Source: Lates calcarifer (taxonomy: Eukaryota > Chordata > Actinopteri > Centropomidae). Taken from it: a DNA stretch of 64,000 nt. Where the stretch lies: the NCBI RefSeq assembly GCF_001640805.2, contig NC_066852.1, forward strand, positions 13,604,194 to 13,668,193, read 5' to 3'. Positions 28,612-52,376 of this stretch are shown here, piece after piece. Numbering within the stretch: position 1 is the first letter of the stretch; every line of letters begins with the position of its first letter. The notes under the pieces were generated by a model that saw only the letters and a list, made by a program, of their open reading frames with translations, was not told the origin of the DNA and made no database searches. The position numbers were made by a program, and so were the translations under genes.

Positions 28612-31600
28612 ATGGATGTACAAACGGAGAACGTGGACCCCCCGCCTTGTGAATCCCAGCCAAGTGGAAAAATCAGAAAAGGATTCAAGCTGTTTGGCAA
28701 ACGCAAGCCAGGTAACATCTTCTCTATTCGAAACAAAGGGGATGGAAACAACAAGTCACCTGTTATCAGGAGCAAAACCCTAGATGGATTATCGGAGACC
28801 ACTGCACCAGATTCGGAGCAGGAGCCAGACAAGGAAAAGGGACAGGAGGTGAGTCAGGGAGAGAGGGAACAAGCAGAGGAGGATGGCGAAGATGGCGTTC
28901 TGGCTGCTGCCCCTGCTCGCACCTCCATTTCTTCAGCTAGCTCGGCCAAGTCCCTCAGCTTCCTGTCGCTTCTGAGGGGTGGCCGGAGAGGAGTGGGAGA
29001 CCGCCGAGTCCACACCGTGTCACAGCCAGTGGGTCGGCAACGTCGTGGGCTGAAGGGTCTCTTTGGCAATGTTAAGTTCCGCTCAAAGGATAAAGAGGAC
29101 AAGGAGGAAGCCCCTCCAAGCCCACTTCTCATGTCATCCCGTGCCAACAGTGTGGAAATCATCAAAGAGGACCTCACCCTCACCCCCAAATCCCAGCCTC
29201 GATCTCTGGACAGCCCCGAGACTGAGAGCTGCGAGCCTGTCAAGAGCTTAACATCACAGGGCAGTGCAGCCACGTCCCCGTCAGAGACACTAACTCCCCA
29301 GGCAACAGCAGGCAATGTGAGTAGAACTAATGAGCATGTGCCGCCTTTGCCCACCTCTGAACCACCCTTGGTGCCCGGTGATAACAGCCTGAGCTCCTTG
29401 CTGGCAGATATCTCCTCTCTCCTGACCTTTGACTCAATCTCAGGGGGTGGAGACATCATGGCTGATGTGGAGGCAGAGTGGGGAAAAGCCAGCAGTCCTG
29501 TGGTGAGTGAAGTCACGTCATCGTCCACATCTCTCTACTATAAACCCACCATCTCCTCTCCGCTGACTTCTACCTCAGTCAGCACTGCTGCTATAGCAAA
29601 AACCTCTTCTGTAGCCGCCCCCACGGCAGCATCGACCCAATCCTTTACTCCTCTGACAAAGACAACCTTGACCTCTTCTCCCATTGCCAAGCCGAGCACC
29701 ATCATCACAACATTGACCAAATCTTCCACTTTGACAACTCACTCAGTCAAATTGAGCTCAGACTCTAATGCAGCCTCTGCCAGCATTAAGATTAAATCAA
29801 CTCCTGTGCCCGCCGAAACAAAACTCTCAACTACCCCTGCAACATTAACAAGCCTTGCAGCTCCAATGATGTCTTCCTCTTCGATAACAATTAAATCAAC
29901 ACCGAGCTCCACCTCTGCTACTACCGCTGCTCCTCCGAATACGCCAGCCACTATAGTCAAGGCTCCCTCAATTAGTCCAACTCTTACCTCAACGGCTAGC
30001 AAATTGGCTTCTGAGATTGCAGCACCTCAGCCAGTTATTGACTCAATAAGTAAACCTAGCCCTTTAGCTACTCCACCATCTGCATCAGCTAAACCTCCAC
30101 CTGGAACGCATAGCCCTCTCACCCCTGTTACTTTTACCCAGCCTCCACCTCCTAAATTGGATTCAGCAAGCAGTTTGAACCTCCAAACTCCCACTTCCTT
30201 CAAACCTTCCGTAAGTTCAGCTGCAGGAGAATCTAAAGCCCCAGTGACAGCATCAACAGTATCTCCAGCCTGTACTGTTACCAAACCCTCCTCTCCGTCA
30301 CTGGTTATTCCCTCCAAGATGTCGACGGTTACCACATCAACTACAACCTCAGGCTCGGTATCTGCAGCCCTTTCCAAGCCTACACTCACCTCTAGCCCAG
30401 TGGACTTCAGTAAGACCCCTCCCTCCCTTGTCACTGTCCCAGATCTTTGTCCTCCATCTACCGTGAGTGCCACAACTAAAGCCCAACCCAGCCATGCATC
30501 TGTCCCAACTCCATCATCAGCTTCGTTAGATAAGATTCTTCCCACAACTAAACCCACTCCTGCACCAGTCTCTTTAGATAAGACACCTCCTGCTCCCACA
30601 CCGACTACAGCTCTTACCACTCATGCTGTTGCTTCTACAGCATCCCCAGCCCCTCCTGTTCTGGGTCAGATCCCTGCTCAAATCCCAATTTCTGTGTCTA
30701 AACCCTCTTCTGCACTTACTCAGACCCCAGTTTCTGTATCTAAAGACCCTCTTGCTCCTGCTCAGATCCCAGTTTCTGTATCTAAACCCTCTCCTGGATC
30801 TGTTCAGATCCCAGTTTCTGTACCTAAAGACCCTCCTGCTCCTGCTCAGATTCCAGCTGCTGTATCTAAACCCTCTCCTGGACCTGTTCAGATCCCAGTT
30901 TCTGTACCTAAACCCTCTCCTGCACTTACTCAGATCCCAGTTTCTGTACCTAAAGATCCTCCTATTCCTGCTCAGATCCCAGTTCCTGTATCTAAACCCT
31001 CTCCTGCACTTGCTCAGATCCCAGTTTCTGTACCTAAAGACCCTCCTATTCCTGCTCAGATCCCAGTTTCTGTATCTAAACCCTCTCCTGCACTTGCTCA
31101 GATCCCAGTTTCTGTACCTAAAGACCCTCCTATTCCTGCTCAGATCCCAGTTCCTGTATCTAAACCCTCTCCTGCACTTGCTCAGACCCCAGTTTCTGTA
31201 TCTAAAGACCCTCCTGCTCCTGCTCAAATCCCAGTTTCTCAACCTAAAACCATTCCTGCACCTACCCCCGCCCCTGCTCCTTGCCCTGTCACTTCTCTCC
31301 CTTCTGCCCCTGAACCTTGGCCAAGTGAACCCCCAGTCTCTGCTAAGATAAGAGGAAGTGGACAGGCATCAGTGGATGGGCCACTGGCTAGTCCAACTAG
31401 CACAGGTGCCCAGGGGGCCCAGACTGGGCCATCCAAACCAGAAGAATTACATATGGAGTCACGAACAAGCCTCCAGGGCCCATCAAAAGAGAGAAGGATA
31501 CCACAAGTAAAGGCATCAGGGCTTAGCAAAATACCTGTAGTCGGAGGGGGCAGAGCAGGCAAGCTACCTGTCCGGGACAGCCAACATGTTGATGATGAAG

Positions 31601-31941
31601 CAAGCAGAGACCCACCTACTCCTGTTCTAGAAGAGGAGAAGCCCCATTTCAACTCACATGATGCAGGGAGCAAAGATAAAATCAGTGACATTGAGGCTAA
31701 TGTGCCCACCTTTAAACACACCCAGGAGGAGAGTCAGCAGCCTCCCCAGCCGAAAGTCCTCACCAGTTTACCGCGTGACTCAAAGATCCCTGTGAAGCAT
31801 GGCGCACAGTCTCACACTGCCTCCCAAATCCCTCAAGCTAAAGAACCCCCACGCACCAAGATACCGGTGTCCAAAGTTCCTGTCCGGAGGGTTGGTAATA
31901 AACCTGCAGCTGCAGGAGGCAGCACCCAGATAAGAAAATAA
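28612..31941 (+). CDS. AMER2-like APC membrane recruitment protein with expanded repeat region (1109 aa)
   Basis: A single uninterrupted coding exon, as is usual for AMER genes. AMER proteins bind PtdIns(4,5)P2 and APC at the plasma membrane and tune Wnt/beta-catenin signalling. AMER features: N-terminal basic lipid-binding patches KIRKGFKLFGKRKPG (residues about 20-34), RSKTLDGLSE and QRRGLKGLFGNVKFRSKDK (about 143-161); the first APC-binding-like segment LTFDSISGGGDIMAD (about residues 272-286); and a C-terminus SKIPVKH...PRTKIPVSKVPVRRVGN matching AMER2. Between about 290 and 950 the protein is extremely Ser/Thr/Pro/Ala-rich and includes a 14-residue tandem repeat at residues about 689-870. 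The acidic motifs I expect downstream in AMER1-3 (SDEGYxDSTTPG and PRDSYSGDALY) are absent. It is longer than human AMER2 (about 670 aa). It is probably a diverged fish AMER2 paralogue; automatic pipelines may call it mucin-like. Confidence 0.82.
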   Translation: MDVQTENVDPPPCESQPSGKIRKGFKLFGKRKPGNIFSIRNKGDGNNKSPVIRSKTLDGLSETTAPDSEQEPDKEKGQEVSQGEREQAEEDGEDGVLAAAPARTSISSASSAKSLSFLSLLRGGRRGVGDRRVHTVSQPVGRQRRGLKGLFGNVKFRSKDKEDKEEAPPSPLLMSSRANSVEIIKEDLTLTPKSQPRSLDSPETESCEPVKSLTSQGSAATSPSETLTPQATAGNVSRTNEHVPPLPTSEPPLVPGDNSLSSLLADISSLLTFDSISGGGDIMADVEAEWGKASSPVVSEVTSSSTSLYYKPTISSPLTSTSVSTAAIAKTSSVAAPTAASTQSFTPLTKTTLTSSPIAKPSTIITTLTKSSTLTTHSVKLSSDSNAASASIKIKSTPVPAETKLSTTPATLTSLAAPMMSSSSITIKSTPSSTSATTAAPPNTPATIVKAPSISPTLTSTASKLASEIAAPQPVIDSISKPSPLATPPSASAKPPPGTHSPLTPVTFTQPPPPKLDSASSLNLQTPTSFKPSVSSAAGESKAPVTASTVSPACTVTKPSSPSLVIPSKMSTVTTSTTTSGSVSAALSKPTLTSSPVDFSKTPPSLVTVPDLCPPSTVSATTKAQPSHASVPTPSSASLDKILPTTKPTPAPVSLDKTPPAPTPTTALTTHAVASTASPAPPVLGQIPAQIPISVSKPSSALTQTPVSVSKDPLAPAQIPVSVSKPSPGSVQIPVSVPKDPPAPAQIPAAVSKPSPGPVQIPVSVPKPSPALTQIPVSVPKDPPIPAQIPVPVSKPSPALAQIPVSVPKDPPIPAQIPVSVSKPSPALAQIPVSVPKDPPIPAQIPVPVSKPSPALAQTPVSVSKDPPAPAQIPVSQPKTIPAPTPAPAPCPVTSLPSAPEPWPSEPPVSAKIRGSGQASVDGPLASPTSTGAQGAQTGPSKPEELHMESRTSLQGPSKERRIPQVKASGLSKIPVVGGGRAGKLPVRDSQHVDDEASRDPPTPVLEEEKPHFNSHDAGSKDKISDIEANVPTFKHTQEESQQPPQPKVLTSLPRDSKIPVKHGAQSHTASQIPQAKEPPRTKIPVSKVPVRRVGNKPAAAGGSTQIRK
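30676..31221 (+). repeat. 42-bp coding tandem repeat, 13 units plus a partial
   Basis: Thirteen consecutive 14-residue units of the form [ATV]QIPVSVxKxxxxx, with a partial unit after 31221. Two unit types alternate for most of the array, ending KPSPAL and KDPPIP, so a higher-order 28-residue (84-bp) period is visible. The middle units (7-12) are nearly identical, suggesting recent homogenisation or expansion. As the period is a multiple of three, the +2 frame and one reverse frame also stay open here; those are shadows. Confidence 0.95.
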
Positions 31942-32896
31942 AACAAAGGACTGAATCAATCAAGGACACAGATTACGGCTTTGACTGCAACTTCTTTCCA
32001 ATATAACTACACGACCACCCTTTTTTAATTCATATTTCTATGCTGTAATTCTTGGATTGTCTCTCTGTCATCTCTTGGCTTCACTATACCATAAGCAACA
32101 GTAACAGAGTCAAGGAGGCTGACAGCACTCAAGCACAAAACATCTCCACAGGGAGCCAAAGCAACAAGCCTGGCTCTTTGGTGCTGAGCCAACTGGACAC
32201 GCACTCAGGAAAGGTTCAGGGTCACACCTGAACACACAGCAGCATCGGAAACTAAGGATAAGCAAGAAAAAAAGGTCTTCTCGGAACACAGTCTCACACA
32301 CACACAACATGGGCGAGTGCCTTTCTAAGGGTGCTTTTCCTACAGACTTTCAGAATTTATTCAGTCTTTTCTACAGTACTTTTAACTTTTGTTACTCCCA
32401 CTTTTTGTAGGAACCGTCAAATCTTTTTCTCTTTTCTTTCCAGAAAGTCTCTTTGATAACAACCAGACCCTTTACCTTTTATTTATGTCAGGAGAAGAAC
32501 AGCAAGACTTCTATAAATAAATGCAACAACCAAATTTACATTCCACACCTATCTCTGGATGTATGTAGCAGAAAATGTGCCACTCGTTTTTGCACAAGAT
32601 GTTGAACTGTACAGCGCCTATGTGTCCGCCTGCTCATATGTAACTTGATCAGATCTCACTGTGAACTATGGGAGAGACTGTGGTTTGAGGGAGGAAGGAA
32701 ATAACTCTTTCCAGTGAAATGGACAGTGGACAGCAGCCATTATGAATGGCACTATGGACGTTCAAGCAAGACAGAGAGGATGCTGAGATGAGATCTCCAG
32801 CTCATACACTGGCACATCCTTATCCCACTTACACTGAGATGAGGACAATATACCTGTGTATAGTCTCATCTATGTTGTTCTGTTTCCTATTTAATC

Positions 32897-32902
32897 AATA
32901 AA
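32897..32902 (+). terminator. Candidate poly(A) signal for the AMER2-like gene
   Basis: AATAAA about 955 bases after the stop, in an AT-rich stretch. An earlier hexamer near 32515 could give a shorter 3'UTR. Confidence 0.4.
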
Positions 32903-35860
32903 ACAATATGAGTACTTAGCAAGATGAGATCTGTTTAAGTTGTGAATTGTATCCTGTTTTCCATATTGTGGCAGTTTGCAGACAGATAAGAAATGTGAGC
33001 ACATCTAAAACGATTTAATGGCTCAGCATTAAACAGGAATACATCATTTCTTGAGTTAATTCTATGTGGAAAGAAATTACATAACTCTGTCATCTAGAGA
33101 AAAGTTAAGGATCTGAGGGAAGAGAAATGACAAACATTTTATATTTTCACCTACAAATCCCCACAGAGGCTCAACATCTTACTACAGCCTGGGCTGAGAG
33201 TGCCCTGAGAGGAACATCGTTCCAGCAGCATCATCCACACTCCAAGCTCACTGACCTGAATAGCCGGCACATGAATGTCAGCAGAGCCCAGCCAATCAGC
33301 TGCAAGGGAAAATGCTTAACATGCATACCTTATTATCAGGAAAAGGGTTCGGGAATGTGTGTCATCGCTATTCTTAGCGTGAAATGCACCCAATGGATCT
33401 GCTGAATAATTCCCCCTGGATTGAGTGGATCATTTGATTTGGCTTGCTATAACTGCAAAAAAGAACAAAATACTGATAATTATTTGGACAAGAGGCTTGG
33501 TGACCTGATCTAAAATGTTAAATAGAAACAAAAAGTAGAAAAAAAAATGTTGAAAAGCAACTCTAATAGCTACTGATGGTGAGAGTAAAACCTCAGGTTA
33601 AGGATGGGAAGCTGATCTGAGTCATGGGGTAATGTTAAGAGGAGTCTGGTGCTAGGAATAAGGACTAAAGGACAAAGGGTATTTTTTTTTACCAAAAAAA
33701 AAAAAAAAAAAAGCATCACAGAGGTGACACAAAAAGACCTCTGTTTACTTTAGGAAGCCAGAGGCTGCAAGTTGAGAAGAGAGAACCATCACTTGCCTGA
33801 GAAAAACACGAGGATTTCACCACATCAGGTGCTGATGCAGACTACAGAGGGTAAAACCATCTCCCTGAGAAAAGAACAGTTTTCCCCTGAGGCCCCGGTA
33901 CAACACATGGTTGCTTCTTGGTAACACCTGTGAGTTGGAAGTAAAACACTTAAAACAGCTTGTGGAGTTATAATCATGCCTGTTAAGAGCAAAGATCAGG
34001 CGGGTTATGAGGGATCACATTGTGCCTAAGTGTGATAAATTACATTATGCTCTCCATTACAGGAAACCGCTGATATGAATATGATTCCTGCAGTTTTAAA
34101 GAAGAAACTGAAACAGGCCTACTCAGTGAATGCTGCCTTTTGTCAACATCCATTCACATGATTTCCCAGCAATGTGGCTTTCATGCTTGTAAGTGATAGT
34201 GACAACAGCTTCCAGTGAAGTACAACCAGGGAACATGTTGGAATAAAGTTCTGAGTTAAATTGCATAAGCAGTCTCAGAGTACCTCTGTTGACAGGCTGT
34301 TTATGTGTTTTCCTGCAAACACAGTTGCATTGTCTTTAAGCCAACTCATTGCCCCAAATACAGTGCATGTTTCACATATTACAGCACCCATAATGCACTG
34401 AGGCCATCCTGGTTTTCTATGATCTGTAGGTGTTTATGTCTGCCTCTGCCTCTGGAGAGACGATGTGCCTCTTTAGAACCTAATTTAGCATGCTTCATTC
34501 TGTGTTTCCATGCCAACCCCACTAGGTCAACCAATGAAAGGCTGCAAGTATCCGGGGGAGGGGTTTAGAAACATGAGTGCCTTAATGAGCACATGCACAG
34601 TATACACGCTAATGACATTTAAAACAGTTTTAAATTAAAACATTAAGTTACAACATTTCTGTGTACCATAAGAATGTTTCACTGTAATTTTGAGGCATGT
34701 TTTACATACTGTTATCAATTTACACTGACCTCAGCTGAACCACTCAAGTAGAAAAAAAATAGTGGTGGTACAGTATTTCCATTTTCTACCTCTCACTACA
34801 TTTCAGAGGGGAATATTGTACTTTTCCCTCCATTACATTTATGTGACAGCTTAGGTTGCAGGGTTTTTTTTGCAGATTAAGATTTATAAAAGATGAAGCT
34901 TTGTTATAAATTACTCAAAAACAAACAAAAAACACTACAAACTACTCAACAATATATACAAGTAGAGCTGCAGAAAAGTAATTGGTAACTATACTAATAA
35001 CTGCTCGAGTCATTTCTCAACATTTCTTGGTTCCAGCTTCTCAGATATGACACTTTGTTTACTTTTAAGTGCATTTCCCTGATAATAGCCTCATACTTTT
35101 ATTTACAAGTAACATTTTACTTTTACTTTTAAGTTGGAGTATTTCAGCAGTGGTAATAGTACTTTTATGTGTGGATGCAGTGAAACTGTTCATTGAAGCA
35201 GAAGATACACATCTAACACAATTACAAATATGATGATTAAAATGAATGTTTTTATCAAATTAACTGTCAAAAAGCTCTAAAATGTGGAAAACTAATGTGG
35301 AGATTTTCACCTCTTTCTTCTTGTTAATAAGGCTGCATCACACTGTTGATAGTATTTCATTCCTTGAAAACATAATTTTTGAGTTTTTGAGACATTTCAG
35401 ATATTTTTCAAATACACTGAGAACTGGAGAATTAGTACAAAATGTCACTGCAATCATGGCGTAGACTCCTACAAATCCAAATATAAAGTACACTTCTAAG
35501 AGGCTTAATGAACATATCTAGTTATGCTGCACGGCAGGGGTATTGTGCAGCCCTATAAAATAAGGCCATTGATTCCCATGGTGATACATTAAACAGTGTG
35601 GAAATAATGCTATGGTACCGAATATAGTATCTTGCCGTGTTGGTATTTATAAAGCTCCCTATTAGTGCCACAGCAAAGAAAGAGTTCACTGTCACAGTCC
35701 ATGTTCAACAGAAAAAAAAAAGTAACCATAGCATTTCAGAGATCTGATTCATCATCCAAATTATTTATTAATGACACACGTCGATTATAAAAACCTGTAG
35801 CATAGTGTCAACTAAAATCATTATTGTTCATATACAAAATATAAAATATTAAATGTACTC

Positions 35861-35886
35861 ATATATATATATATATATATATATAT
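35861..35886. repeat. (AT)n microsatellite
   Basis: Uninterrupted AT dinucleotide run of 26 bases in intergenic sequence. Confidence 0.95.
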
Positions 35887-37814
35887 GTGGAAACATTTTT
35901 TGGTTTAAAGGCTTGAGTCTCATACAGTGGATGACAGTTTGAGGATGAGATGTTTACCTGACAGATACATCTGTTCACTGAGAAGCATCCATCAAAGGCA
36001 ACAACTTATCTGCAACACTGTCAGCAACACTGTCAACACTGCCCACACTCTGCAGGACAGAGTTAATCAACACTGAACCAGCAAACATCAGCGAGCCCTG
36101 AAGTCTGTGAGCCAACAGCTGGCCACTGTCACTCGGTGTTAAAGTGATCTCTCATTATCAAACACAGTCAAATACAGGCAATTAGTCAATGAATATACAG
36201 ATCATATATATATATATATTTATATTTTATAAAACAATTTAAAACTAAATTATAAAAATAATTTTGTGATCCTACATATGATGATTTGTTTTGCTTTCAA
36301 AAAGCAAATCTTAAGCTTGACACAAATGTGCTTATAAAAGCACATGTTGATGATATATGAGCATGAGAAAACACGGATCATTGAGGATCTGTTCTTTCAG
36401 TATGTGCTCATTTATCTAAGTGGGTATGGACCAACCAGCCAGAGCATTACGTCATTCTAGTGCAATCACTCTGCACTGAGGACCTCTGCTGGTGAAAAAA
36501 CATAATGAAATGTTTTAGAGTAAGGAACATGGTGATGCAGTACGTTCAGCATCACATCTGCACAACGTGGCCTCACCCTATCAGGCCAGCAGCCTCTGCT
36601 AATAGATAGAGGGAGCTAGCTGCACGTTGGTAGGTGTGAAACACAGTCCCACTGTAATTTGGGAAAATGTTCTACTTTAATGAGTAGAATCAATTACAAT
36701 TAAGTAATAACAAAATGTTTAAAAAAAGTGCCTATAACAATCTCTCCTTCAGGGATTAAGTTTGCATATGCGAAGAAAAGCACAGATTAAGGCTCACTGG
36801 AATGAAAGTGACGCAAAGAGAGATTTATGTATTTGGAAGGAATACTAATGGTGGACATTCAGCCCTGCTTTGAATTAGCAGACAAGACCAGCTTATACTG
36901 GCAGTCTTTCAGCAGCGATCAAAATGCTTGAGTTAAAAATGTGAAATAATACTCACACTAATTACATTTGAATATTAGTGACAATACAAAAAATAACAAA
37001 TCTGAGTTAACATAAAAATGTGCATTCTTGCAACCACAAATACAGAGGAGGGGATCTTATCTAGGAAAAGATCACCAGGAAGTTGTAACGCACTGATACA
37101 GACCCATTAATGTTCAAAGGGAATACATTTCAGTCTGACTTATACTGAGAAGGTGGAGTCAAACAGGAAATAGAGAGAAGAGAGTTAAGGAAGGCAAAGA
37201 AACAGAGGTGGACCAACAACATAAACTAAATATAGGATAAGTAAATTACAGAAGGCTGAAGTTTGTAGAAAGCTGTTTGAAAGACATGCATCTGTTATAG
37301 AGAAGCAACATCAGTGTGTACCGCAGTTTGGAAGCGTAGCAGGAAGTGCAGCGGGCGCTGAGTTTCCGATCAGTTTCCCTGATAAAGTTTTGACTAAATA
37401 AAAACTAAACATAACCGGGCAGTTGGAGACAAGCAGAGATTTTCTATCAAGAAAGAGAAAGCTGGAAAGTGTAACAGCCGAATTATTGCAAGATTTAGTG
37501 ATGCTTCAGCCACTCGCGGTATATAAACAAATAAAAAAATAACTACATAGCTTAATTATGAAACCCATATATCAATTCTTCTCATTTGTTACACATGATT
37601 AGATTATAAAGTGTGCTTGTTAGCATTAGTTGTCCTTGTAGGCTACAAATACTACAAGTGTAAACAAGTTCATTTTTTGTTGACCTGATGAACGTACGTC
37701 CCAGCTCTACACAACATATTTGCACCTACGTTGATATGAGCAATAAATCTTCTCGTGTGACACAACGTTTACCGAGGAAATTTAAGTGTGTGTGTCCTGA
37801 TCTGTTGGGATCGG

Positions 37815-49869
<12,055 letters not shown>

Positions 49870-49938
49870 CACACTGACCTCCTTCTCTGATTCAGTGTGA
49901 CGATGCAGAATTCAGCTGGGCCCTATGTGCTTTGTTCC
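49870..49938 (-). other. phldb2: phldb2 5'UTR portion of the first coding exon
   Basis: The exon holding the start codon begins after an acceptor (TTTCTCTCAG) at 49938, and a stop lies in frame upstream of the ATG within the exon. At least one non-coding 5' exon must therefore lie further upstream. Confidence 0.6.
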
Positions 49939-52134
49939 CTGAGAGAAAGAAAGAGGAGAGGATCAATATGAAACTCGCACGGTCACCTTGTATAAAACAG
50001 ATTCATCCTACTTTTACATCTTGGAGAAGAAATAAATACTGTATGTATGTAATCAGTTTGATCCTCCTTCCTAACACCCTGCACTAGTGTTTCTGCAGAA
50101 TCATATAGAAACATCTTTCAGTCTGGAACCAAAAGCTATGAAGACGCTACAGGAAGTTGAATCCATGCCTTGAGGTCCCTCAACTTGTCCTTCAAAAAAA
50201 ACAAAACAATGCCTCAATTCAAGCAGATATTTCAGATGTGCATATTTAAATGGAAATGGGGGGAAAAAAAACTTTCCTAAAAGACTGAGTAGGAAAACAG
50301 ATCCAGAGGAAAGTTTTTATGTCTGGCTCTGTGTTACCAATAAAAACCAGAGTCTGAAAAGCAGCACTCTGCGCCTTAATCGATCTTTTAGCCCAAAGCC
50401 TATGACCAGCCCTCAAAAGTATTCCCTCAGAGCCCCAGACTCATTGAGGCAGCAGCCAAAATTAGAGGTTCAGACTGGTTAAACCTGGACCGCGACTGCT
50501 GGAGGACCCAACATGTCCTGCAGTTCATGCCACAATTATTAGTCCATTTACCAGAGATTGAATTAAGTAAAATACCAAATATTTCAGCTTCCTTTTTACA
50601 ATATGTAATTTAAAATTGATATTTTAAGACATAATTTTTGACTCAGGACACTTGTAAATTATTTCAACTTAGCAAAGAGATGTTGAGAAGCCAGCAGCAG
50701 AAAAAGAAAGTCTCCCTTCTAGGAAAAAAAGAAAGCTAAAAGAAATAAATACATCAAATAAAACAAAGAAATACATCTTCAAGTCCCAACACGTAAGGTC
50801 ATAACTCAGTAAAATCACACTGACTAATATTATTGGTTCCAGTGATTCAACAGGGATATCTTAAAAGGTGGACGTTACAGTTTCCTGAATCCACAGACAG
50901 CACAGCACACACACACATACACAGCAGAGAAAGACGGAGATGGCTGATCCAAGATTTTCTGGTCCTGCTGTCTGGAGAAAGGGCCTACAGGAAGTAGGGT
51001 ATCCTTTTACACAGTCACACAATCAATCAGCATGAGTTCATTCTCCAGACCTCCTGAAAAAAGGGGGGAAAGAAAAAAAAAACCCAGGCTCACGTCAAGA
51101 GCATGAGTTTTTTTACTGCATCACCCAGACTACAGGCCAGCAGGGTGGTGTAGATCATAAACACACAGGGAGATGTAAACAGTGTGAGGAATGGCCACTG
51201 ATAAGTTTCATCTAACGTGTTAACACTGTGCAAATATTTCACATTGCATAAGGCTCAAACTGTCGTTGCCTTACAAGTCTCACTCAGTGTCCAGACAAAC
51301 ACAAAGTTTATTTCAATGATAAGATAAAAAATTAAAAAAACCCACAAAGCAAATCACAGATGTTTGAAAAGGAAAATCAATTAGTGTTGCAACAAACAAC
51401 TATTCTCATTTTGGATTAACCTCCTGATTACTTTCTTGATCAGTTGTTTGGTGTATAAAACCCCAGAAACTTTTTTTTTTTAATAAAGAGACCTGTCCAG
51501 ATTTCACAAAGTGATGTCTCCAAATGTCTTGCTTTCTCTGACCAACGGTCCACAACCAAATATTCAGTTTACAGTGACATGAGAACAAACAAAAGCAGCA
51601 AACATTCACATTATGTTTGTAATTTCAGCTCTAAAATCCTCATACATTCACATACACACACTGCGCACACAAACATACATATGGGGTTATGAGCAACAGT
51701 GTGAAGACCTGCTGTTGCCTGTCATCCACTTTTTTGTCAATGGCTGTGGTTCAAGCAATGTGAGATAAGTGGAGATAAGAAAAAACACCACCTTTGAGCC
51801 TAAAAAGCCAATATGACAACTTTTTGCACGTTTTTTGTGAAACAGTTTGATACATTTACACTTACGTCAACTCGGGTCATTTTTCTGGATTTTTTTGTAA
51901 ATTCACGCACGTGTTTGCAGCTCTGCATTTGTCAGCATCGGTGTATTTAATTCTTAAACAATGTACTCACACCTCAGTCTAACTGCTGCTGCTTAGACCA
52001 ACACAGTGGTGTGAGTTAAACGAAACACAGCCGTGTCTCTTTTTTTTCCCTCCTGGAGCATCACTGTTTGTACCGAGCAGGATATTAAGGAACTGTCTGA
52101 AATCGACTTTTACCGTAACAACAAAGCGACTAAC

Positions 52135-52300
52135 CTTTTGTTTTCTGTCCCAGTCACATAGTTGTTGCCGGAGGTTTCTGGCATGTGTCTGTCGTCTGTG
52201 AAGCTCAGGTCCGCTCCCTCTGTATAAACTGCAGAGTAAAGTCTTCCCATGACAAAGGATCGGGCAGGAGACCCCCTCCCCACCCACCTCCACTCTTACT
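52135..52300 (-). other. Candidate upstream 5' exon of phldb2 carrying a uORF
   Basis: On the minus strand a clear donor (ACAAAAG before GTTAGT) ends at 52135. A frame starting at ATG 52250-52248 stays open to this donor (MGRLYSAVYTEGADL...). If spliced to the acceptor at 49938 it stops after four more codons (REQST then stop), so it would be an upstream reading frame, not an N-terminal extension. The 5' boundary is a guess. Confidence 0.3.
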
Positions 52301-52350
52301 GCTGCTCAGACCGTCCTCCCCCTCCTCCCCACAGGACAGAGAGGGAGTAC

Positions 52351-52376
52351 GTGTGTGTGTGTGTGTGTGTGTGTGT
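52351..52376. repeat. (GT)n microsatellite upstream of phldb2
   Basis: Thirteen GT units, just upstream (gene sense) of the candidate phldb2 5' exon. Confidence 0.95.

Larger units (their letters stand above)
31942..37814. other. Long non-coding interval between the AMER2-like gene and the phldb2 3' end
   Basis: Begins with the AMER2-like 3'UTR (to about 32920) and ends with the presumed phldb2 3'UTR. In between, open frames are short and unrecognised. Simple sequences: a T run followed by an A run (33681-33712), an AT microsatellite at 35861-35886 and a smaller TA run near 36206-36220. I see no RNA gene or mobile element that I can name. Confidence 0.5.

Noticed and set aside
28171..28832. 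Minus-strand frames before the AMER2-like start
   Set aside because: Arise from a purine-rich 5'UTR on the plus strand (CT-rich in antisense); no homology.
28854..30620. Reverse-strand frames of 60-224 codons antisense to the AMER2-like exon
   Set aside because: Antisense to a well-supported coding exon, with no family match and composition mirroring the sense Ser/Thr/Pro codons.
30574..31351. Long reverse-strand and +2 frames rich in NWDLSRNRR-like and LLRSQFLYL-like repeats
   Set aside because: Both are frame shadows of the AMER2-like 42-bp repeat, kept open because its period is a multiple of three.
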